Part shown: positions 59,343 to 64,000 of the stretch, in pieces
Numbering within the stretch: the stretch's first letter is position 1
Layout: the number at the start of each line of letters is the position of its first letter
DNA from: Natronospirillum sp965602035
GTDB lineage: Bacteria > Pseudomonadota > Gammaproteobacteria > Pseudomonadales > Natronospirillaceae
Assembly: GCA_965602035.1 (NCBI GenBank)
Contig: OZ271919.1
Location: 992,001 to 1,056,000, forward strand
Direction: 5' to 3'
Length of the DNA stretch: 64,000 nt
Notes under the pieces: generated by a model
What the model was told of the DNA's origin: nothing
The model's input: only the letters and a program-made list of their open reading frames with translations
The model's database searches: none
Program-made: the position numbers and the translations under genes

Positions 59343-59954
59343 ATGGACATGTTCACTCGTTTCAACCAGAACAATATTCAAGACCGCCAGATCGACACTC
59401 TGATTGGCCTCAGCAAAGGGGTAGTCGCCGACGGCAAGGTGAACCAGAAAGAAGCCGAGTTTCTGATGACTTGGTTGATTCAAAGCCGACAGGCGAGCAA
59501 CAGCCCCATAATCAATAACTTGCTTGAGCGTGTATCCGCCATGCTGGAGGATGGGGTTTTGGATGATGAAGAATCTGAAGAGTTATTTGGAGTTTTGAGC
59601 AAGGTCTCCGGAGATGCATCTGAAATAGGTGAGCTTGCAAAGACATCGACTCTGCCACTCAACGATCCCCTGCCCAATATTGATTTCGAGGGGTCTCAGT
59701 TCTTGTTCACCGGCACATGTGCATTTGGCACTCGCAAACAGTGCAATCAAGCGACCGAAGATCTCGGGGGCGAAATCGCCAACGGTGTTACGAAGAAACT
59801 GAACTACTTGGTACTAGGGACATATGTCACGGATAGTTGGGCACATGAAACATTCGGCCGCAAGATTGAAAAGGCAATGGACTACCGATCCAAAGGGCTA
59901 CCTGTAGCTATAATCCCCGAGGAGCACTGGGTTCGCCTTGGAAACCTCGGTTGA
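59343..59954 (+). CDS. TerB-like plus BRCT-domain protein
   Basis: A 203-residue protein. Residues 10-85 form a helical TerB-like domain (LIGLSKGVVADGKVNQKEAE, DDEESEELFGVLS). Residues 118-200 are a BRCT domain (FEGSQFLFTGTCAFGTRKQC, ATEDLGGEIANGVTKKLNYL, WVRLGNLG) of the DNA-ligase type. BRCT domains bind phosphopeptides or DNA ends. No ligase domain is present, although such proteins are often misnamed ligases. GGAG precedes ATG 59343. It runs against phage late genes and has its own promoter, so it is a moron. Confidence 0.82.
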   Translation: MDMFTRFNQNNIQDRQIDTLIGLSKGVVADGKVNQKEAEFLMTWLIQSRQASNSPIINNLLERVSAMLEDGVLDDEESEELFGVLSKVSGDASEIGELAKTSTLPLNDPLPNIDFEGSQFLFTGTCAFGTRKQCNQATEDLGGEIANGVTKKLNYLVLGTYVTDSWAHETFGRKIEKAMDYRSKGLPVAIIPEEHWVRLGNLG

Positions 59955-59979
59955 TGACGCGCATAGTCCGGAGACTTAA

Positions 59980-60186
59980 ATGGCATTGAACTACAAATCC
60001 GGTTTCTGCAAGGACTGTGGAGATCAACGAAAGGTCGCACGGCCACGACCCAATCACGTGCTTCACCTGCTTCTGAGCGTCCTAACTGTGGGCTTCTGGA
60101 TAATTGTCTGGGTAGGAACATCCATCCAGTTCGGCGGATGGCGCTGTGATACTTGCGGTAGCAAGAAAGTAAGCCAGGTCAGATAG
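59980..60186 (+). CDS. Small membrane protein with zinc-ribbon Cys pairs
   Basis: A 68-residue protein. CKDCGDQRK near the N-terminus and CDTCGSKK near the C-terminus form a split four-Cys zinc site around one hydrophobic segment (HLLLSVLTVGFWIIVWVGTS). It starts 26 bases after the BRCT gene and is probably co-transcribed. Function unknown; pairing with a TerB-BRCT protein is suggestive of a small membrane-associated module. Confidence 0.7.
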   Translation: MALNYKSGFCKDCGDQRKVARPRPNHVLHLLLSVLTVGFWIIVWVGTSIQFGGWRCDTCGSKKVSQVR

Positions 60187-60358
60187 ACATATTACCCCCG
60201 GAGAAAGCGCGGGCAATCCCCAGGGTCCGGAATGCCCGGGCGAACGAACCGGGGTACTCGAACAATTCTGTTGAATGGGACTGCCCGCAAAACAGACAAG
60301 GGAGCTTGGCATCCTAGGCACCAAGTCCGATCGCTCGTTTCGAAGCGATGGTTAGAAC

Positions 60359-61603
60359 TTACCTGGTGCTCGTGTGGCCGGTCAATCGGTTGCTATCAGT
60401 TCTATCCGAAGGTATAGCCCCCTGCTTCAACCAGGAGTGATATTCATCCAGTGACCGGCGCATGACCTGTTCCACATGGGTGTGAATGTACGTCTGGGAG
60501 ATACCCGGCAGGGTGTGGTTGAGCATCATTTCAGACACCATCCAGTCTACGCCGTGGTCGGCCCAGCAAGTGCGGGCGAGCTTGCGCAGGTCGTGTGCTG
60601 TCCATTGGCGGCGGCTGACCGATTGGACCCACTCATTGGCGGTAGTGGCCGATATCGCTCCGCCCTGGCGCTTAGAGAACAGGGCAGTTGCGGTGTGGCG
60701 TGACAGGTATCGGGAAAGCTCAAGGGCAACAGGCTGGGTGATCGGTAGCTTCAATGCCCTGCCCGTTTTCGTGTGGCTGGCCGGTATGTACCACCACCGG
60801 TTCTGCAGGTCGAATTCCCGGGTGATTGCCTGCCGGGTCTCGCCGATTCGGGTGCCGTACCAGAGCATGAGCAGACACATCAGACGTGGGCCGGTGTCGG
60901 CCTGCCGGATCTGCTGCAGAACCTCCGGAACGTCCCCCGGGCGCAGGGCGCCAGGTTTCGAAGGAATCCGCGTGCTGATGAAGTCGGTGAAGCGCATGCC
61001 GGCGAGCGGATCCGTCCGGATCAACTGCATCAGGGTGGCCTGCTTTGTGGCTGCCTTCAGCACGCTGTACACGGACCGAATGGTTGAGGCCTGGTAGCCG
61101 GTCTGCAGCAGGGGCAACACCAGGTTTTTATCCAGGTCGTTTTTCTGCAGGCCCTCGATGCTGAGTTCACCGATCCGAGGGCGCAGGTGCTTTTCGACCA
61201 CGCTCTGAATGGCGGAGCGCCGGCGGTTGGACAGCTGACCTGCCATTTGGCTGCGCTCCAGGTACCAGGTGAGCAGGTCATCCATGGTATCGAGTGCGTT
61301 CAGTAGCTCCCGGGAATCCGGCGCAACGGCGAGATTTCCCATAACCGCGGGCAACTCTCGAAGTATTCTCTGTGCCGGAAGATCCGGCCACCGGCCGAGT
61401 TTGTGCCAGCGGGTGTCGCCACCCCGGTGCGTAACCAGATACCATGAGCCGGTAGACCGACGCTGGTGGTAACGGAACCGCAATGTGCTGTGCCGGTTAT
61501 CGGTGAGCTCGAAAACATCATCGTTCTCGGCGTGCCGGCGAATGGCGGTGTCCGTGATGCGAGTCCGGACAGTGCGCCCGGGGCGTGAAACTTCAGCGCT
61601 CAT
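60359..61603 (-). CDS. Tyrosine recombinase/phage integrase family protein
   Basis: A 414-residue site-specific recombinase. A SAM-like core-binding region (DLLTWYLERSQMAGQLSNRR) precedes the catalytic domain with Arg in WYGTRIGETR, the HxLR box as AHDLRKLART, a final His/Asn block LNHTLPGISQTYIH and the nucleophile Tyr in TYIHTH. ATG 61603 overlaps the stop of the upstream regulator (ATGA), so the frame to 61702 is not used. It is inside the late regulatory region, about 29 kb from the att core, an unusual place for the integrase; a second integrase may lie off the right edge. Confidence 0.85.
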   Translation of the reverse strand: MSAEVSRPGRTVRTRITDTAIRRHAENDDVFELTDNRHSTLRFRYHQRRSTGSWYLVTHRGGDTRWHKLGRWPDLPAQRILRELPAVMGNLAVAPDSRELLNALDTMDDLLTWYLERSQMAGQLSNRRRSAIQSVVEKHLRPRIGELSIEGLQKNDLDKNLVLPLLQTGYQASTIRSVYSVLKAATKQATLMQLIRTDPLAGMRFTDFISTRIPSKPGALRPGDVPEVLQQIRQADTGPRLMCLLMLWYGTRIGETRQAITREFDLQNRWWYIPASHTKTGRALKLPITQPVALELSRYLSRHTATALFSKRQGGAISATTANEWVQSVSRRQWTAHDLRKLARTCWADHGVDWMVSEMMLNHTLPGISQTYIHTHVEQVMRRSLDEYHSWLKQGAIPSDRTDSNRLTGHTSTR

Positions 61604-62001
61604 GCTCGAAGCACCAGTGCTTCCAGATTCGTGGCCACCGCCAGGCGGGCCATTTCCAGCTTCTTGCGGTACGTGCTCTCGGCAATGCCGATGCGCCGGC
61701 ACTCTTTCCGGCGGTGCTCTGAGGGTGAATCATACCCCGGGTCGCCATACCGTGGCGCCGCGTGGTACTCAGCCCGCAGGACCTCGGCGGCCACCAGATC
61801 GACCTGGGCCAGAGCGGACACAGACACCTCCACTTCCGTCTCCCGGTCAGCTGTGGGGCTGAGCCCATGCCCGGTGTAGGACTTCAGGGTATCGTTCAAC
61901 CCGGCCGCATGGCGTTTCCAGTAGAGGCCCGCCCCCAGGCCCCCTTCCTGGCACCAGCGAGCCCACTCTTCCAGCCGAAAATCCAGTGCATCGGGTGTCA
62001 T
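61600..62001 (-). CDS. Putative late regulator (antiterminator Q/RinA-like)
   Basis: A 133-residue protein. FRLEEWARWCQEGGLGAGLY begins it, and the end carries a helix-turn-helix of the sigma-4 type (RRKECRRIGIAESTYRKKLE). Phage Q, ArpU and RinA proteins share this size, start and HTH end. Position upstream of a promoter-terminator leader fits an antiterminator. ATG 62001 overlaps the previous stop; the frame to 62202 is rejected for that reason. Confidence 0.6.
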   Translation of the reverse strand: MTPDALDFRLEEWARWCQEGGLGAGLYWKRHAAGLNDTLKSYTGHGLSPTADRETEVEVSVSALAQVDLVAAEVLRAEYHAAPRYGDPGYDSPSEHRRKECRRIGIAESTYRKKLEMARLAVATNLEALVLRA

Positions 62002-62354
62002 GCGGCCCTGCCCTCCGTCTCCTCCAAGTGCAACCGGTATTCGAACGTAGCTTCGGTACCGACGCGCAGCCGGCGCTCCACCACAAAGCCGCCGAATTCC
62101 GGTTTGCGCAAGTCGCGTATGCGGGCGCTGATGCAGCTCTCGCTGTAGTGGCGGTACCACACCGCGTAGATGCGCTGCTGCAGCTCCCAATACGTCCACC
62201 ACCCGCCGTCGGACATGAGGTAACGCACCCGGTTGATGCCATTGCGATAGAACGCCGCGTCTCGGATTGTTTCAGCCTGCATGGCTCCCGCCCTCTCGTT
62301 AGCATGGCCGGCAATAGGCGCCGGCCGGTTCAGATAGTCTGGTAACTGCTGCAT
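61998..62354 (-). CDS. Winged-helix-like phage protein
   Basis: A 118-residue protein with RVRYLMSDGGWWTYWELQQR, YSESCISARIRDLRKPEFGG and a beta wing (FVVERRLRVGTEATFEYRLH), the layout of a winged helix-turn-helix. It likely binds DNA or regulates early-late switching. Start and stop both overlap the neighbours (TGATG, ATGA). Confidence 0.6.
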   Translation of the reverse strand: MQQLPDYLNRPAPIAGHANERAGAMQAETIRDAAFYRNGINRVRYLMSDGGWWTYWELQQRIYAVWYRHYSESCISARIRDLRKPEFGGFVVERRLRVGTEATFEYRLHLEETEGRAA

Positions 62355-62863
62355 CACGCACCCCACGCTCGAGTGAGCCATGGGTGGTTGGCCCGGGCCC
62401 GGTCCACCAGGTGGCCGACGGTGGCGACGGCTGGGGCCGATTGACCCTCAGCAAATCGCCGTGACCGGTACAGGCCCTTGCCAATGGATGTTCGCGGGCT
62501 GGCCGGGCTACTCTGCTGGCTACGGCGCCAGTAGTCGTATACCGCGCGATGTGCCTTGCCCTTTCTTACTGCTCGCACGGCCGGCCTGGACACGCCCAGC
62601 TGCCTCGCCAAAACGCTGAGTGATTCGGTTGACTCCAGGATGTTCAATGCCTGTTCCGGGCTGATGCGCGAGCGACGGTTCTGAACCGGCATACCGTGGA
62701 GCTCAATGTATTCGTCGTACCAGTTGGTGTAGCACTGGCCTTGCCGGACGCGCCGGATGGTGTTGACAGCCACCATGTGGCGTCGGGCCAGATCCGCGTG
62801 CGGGTCGGAGCTGGAAAGCACATCGAACACCTGGTCACGGCACAGCTTGCGATCACTGCTCAT
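62354..62863 (-). CDS. Tandem helix-turn-helix protein
   Basis: A 169-residue protein with two similar DNA-binding units: LARRHMVAVNTIRRVRQGQC followed by a Tyr-rich helix, and LARQLGVSRPAVRAVRKGKA. Such repeats occur in homing-endonuclease C-termini and phage regulators. No nuclease motif is seen. It is in the middle of the overlapping early gene set. Confidence 0.6.
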   Translation of the reverse strand: MSSDRKLCRDQVFDVLSSSDPHADLARRHMVAVNTIRRVRQGQCYTNWYDEYIELHGMPVQNRRSRISPEQALNILESTESLSVLARQLGVSRPAVRAVRKGKAHRAVYDYWRRSQQSSPASPRTSIGKGLYRSRRFAEGQSAPAVATVGHLVDRARANHPWLTRAWGA

Positions 62864-62865
62864 TG

Positions 62866-63081
62866 TCAGGCCCTCCCGTTGAGCCGCAGGCGGTGGAGAA
62901 TCCAGGCGTGGTCGTCTGCGCATTCAGCGTCGCAGTAAAGCTGGTCGGGCCCTACCCCATAGCCGCAGTTGTGACACTCACCAACCGGTGACAGCCCCGG
63001 TACCGCCGCCTGGCTGGCGTCAATGTTGGCCTGGAGTCGGCGCTGCTCGATGTCGTTTGCAATGTCGGCGTCGTCTGCCAT
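62866..63081 (-). CDS. Small zinc-finger protein
   Basis: A 71-residue protein with a helical start and a four-Cys finger ECHNCGYGVGPDQLYCDAEC (C-x2-C-x10-C-x3-C) near the end. GGAGGG precedes ATG 63081. Similar small fingers (DksA/TraR-like or FCS-type) are common in phage early regions. Target unknown. Confidence 0.62.
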   Translation of the reverse strand: MADDADIANDIEQRRLQANIDASQAAVPGLSPVGECHNCGYGVGPDQLYCDAECADDHAWILHRLRLNGRA

Positions 63082-63085
63082 GAGT

Positions 63086-63430
63086 TCAGCCCTCCCAGAG
63101 GTGTGCGATATTTTGCCAGGCGGCATCACGGGCAGCCTGACTCTGGTGTTGATTGGAGGCGGTGGCCGCCGGCGGCTCGGGTGCTGGTACCGAAAACACT
63201 TCACCGCCCCGGGCACGGCGCACGCAGTCTAGGTAGGCGCGCTCAAACAACGGCCGGGCCTTTTTCGCTGGCTGGTTACGCAGTGCCCACCACCCGTAAT
63301 GCGCCCCGGCTGCGTACACCACCGGGTGCGACCACCGGTGCTCAAGCGGATTGCCGCTGAACTGGCGAGCCTCGGCGAAGGCGGCTTCAGCCTCGGGGTA
63401 TTGGGATACGTCGTAGCGTTCGACGCTCAT
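63086..63430 (-). CDS. Hypothetical phage early protein
   Basis: A 114-residue protein (VSQYPEAEAAFAEARQFSGN, HPVVYAAGAHYGWWALRNQP, LFERAYLDCVRRARGGE) with a Pro/Ala/Gln-rich tail. It lies four bases after the replication gene. Not recognised; a replication accessory role is possible by position. Confidence 0.6.
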   Translation of the reverse strand: MSVERYDVSQYPEAEAAFAEARQFSGNPLEHRWSHPVVYAAGAHYGWWALRNQPAKKARPLFERAYLDCVRRARGGEVFSVPAPEPPAATASNQHQSQAARDAAWQNIAHLWEG

Positions 63431-63434
63431 GGGC

Positions 63435-64000
63435 TCACCATTCCAGGTCGTTCAGGTTGCGCAGTGACCGGCGGAGTTTCTGCCGATCGCTCGATGAGTT
63501 GCCGACGGCCTGAGCGTTCGCCTTGGCCTGCAACGTGGCAAACTGCTGGCGAAGCTTGGACGGGCTCAGGATGTTCGTTTTCCAGAAGTCGTCCCGATTG
63601 GCCCAATCGAATACCGCCGCGATCATCGAGCGCTCAATGCCGTCGATCGTTCGCATTTTTCGCAGCACGTCGCGCCACTTGCCCCAGTTCGGCGGTTTCG
63701 CAAACGGGGCAACCTGCGTGACCCGTCGGTAAATCCATTCGGCCAGCTCCAGGTCTTTCCGGTCATCGGGGTCAAGTTCGGCCATCTGGCCGTATTGGTC
63801 CGGCGGATCTCGATGTGGCGATGAATCAGGAGGTGGCGGAGAATCCCCCATCGGTTTAGATTGACCGGATGAACCCTGTTCGCTGGGTTGTTGGTCAGAT
63901 GGTTTCAAAGAATCCAGATTCGAGTTTTTCGTCCCCCGGGGGACTACAGGGGGAGTGACTGATTCATTGACTGGTTCTATGACTGGTTCTGGGGTCAGCT
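63435..64000 (-). CDS. Replication initiation protein, C-terminal part (cut by window edge)
   Basis: The frame is open to the right edge, so the N-terminus is missing; the TTG at 63908 is not taken as a start. A disordered Pro/Ser/Gln linker (including PPVVPRGTKN) leads to a helical C-terminus: LELAEWIYRRVTQVAPFAKP, RTIDGIERSMIAAVFDWANR and DDFWKTNILSPSKLRQQFAT. The last block is typical of phage O/DnaD-like replication proteins. An N-terminal winged helix binding the origin would be expected beyond the window. Confidence 0.72.
   Translation of the reverse strand, partial: LTPEPVIEPVNESVTPPVVPRGTKNSNLDSLKPSDQQPSEQGSSGQSKPMGDSPPPPDSSPHRDPPDQYGQMAELDPDDRKDLELAEWIYRRVTQVAPFAKPPNWGKWRDVLRKMRTIDGIERSMIAAVFDWANRDDFWKTNILSPSKLRQQFATLQAKANAQAVGNSSSDRQKLRRSLRNLNDLEW

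Larger units (their letters stand above)
31678..64000. mobile_element. Lambda-like siphovirus prophage in tRNA-Ala (right end outside window)
   Basis: The left limit is the tRNA-Ala 3' half at 31678-31721. From there to the window edge the genes are phage-type. In transcription order (leftward) they are replication, small DNA-binding proteins, Q-like regulator, recombinase, late promoter and terminators, lysis, terminase small and large, gpW, portal, protease/scaffold, decoration, capsid, connectors, tail tube, chaperone G/GT, tape measure, J-like tip and tail fibre. Head genes follow lambda (Nu1-A-W-B-C-Nu3-D-E). No structural gene is visibly broken, so the element may be functional. The right attachment site, repressor and probably further early genes lie beyond 64 kb. 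Confidence 0.9.

Noticed and set aside
59343..59954. NAD-dependent DNA ligase
   Set aside because: Only a BRCT domain is shared; no nucleotidyltransferase or OB domain is present.

Overview
The window is two joined pieces: about 31.7 kb of gammaproteobacterial chromosome, then about 32.3 kb of a lambda-like siphovirus prophage that runs off the right edge. The base composition is G+C-rich. The host genes (a LexA-controlled imuA-imuB-dnaE2 cassette with E. coli-type CTGT-N8-ACAG boxes, a ynjBCDF-type operon, a fliK/flhX pair, a GNAT-nitrilase fusion, and a probable sigma-54 CrcZ-like RNA) suggest a marine or halophilic member of the Pseudomonadales/Oceanospirillales. The genus cannot be fixed from this sequence.

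Host part, left to right. An MFS transporter is cut by the left edge. It is followed on the minus strand by a PAS-GGDEF diguanylate cyclase, an AAC(3)-I-like acetyltransferase, an NAD-dependent epimerase and an amylosucrase. A 29-bp inverted repeat and a short tandem repeat precede the SOS mutagenesis operon imuA-imuB-dnaE2 on the plus strand, which has a sigma-70 promoter overlapped by two LexA boxes. A minus-strand ynjB-ynjC-ynjD-ynjF operon and a flavin-reductase-like gene follow. The intergenic space at 16.9-17.3 kb holds a -24/-12 promoter, A-rich stem-loops and a terminator that together look like a Crc/Hfq decoy RNA of the CrcZ type. Next come fliK-like and flhX genes, a GNAT-nitrilase and a Cof-like HAD hydrolase.

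From 31.1 down to 22.5 kb lies one compact minus-strand operon. It encodes PAS-GGDEF-EAL fused to a HATPase, an STAS protein, a methyltransferase, a membrane SpoIIE phosphatase, a receiver-only response regulator, a membrane HEAT-repeat protein and a processive GT2 glycosyltransferase. It reads as a c-di-GMP plus partner-switching control unit attached to glycan synthesis, and is the best host candidate for an undescribed system.

The prophage junction is the 3' half of a tRNA-Ala gene (31678-31721), followed in the tRNA direction by three tandem copies of tRNA 3' end plus terminator. Prophage late genes all read leftward from a TTGACA promoter at 58.25 kb that is followed by three consecutive terminators, a lambda pR'-tR' layout. 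They encode a lysis cassette, terminase, gpW, portal, S49 protease with nested scaffold, decoration and major capsid proteins, gpZ/gpU-like proteins, tail tube, a G/GT chaperone with an AAAAAAC slippery site, tape measure, a 1823-residue J-like tip protein, an NlpC/P60 lipoprotein and a tailspike-like fibre. A+T-rich or oppositely oriented morons sit at both ends of the prophage, inside the tail module (45.4-46.5 kb) and between the late promoter and the tyrosine recombinase (58.3-60.2 kb). The right end holds a Q-like regulator, small DNA-binding proteins and part of a replication protein.
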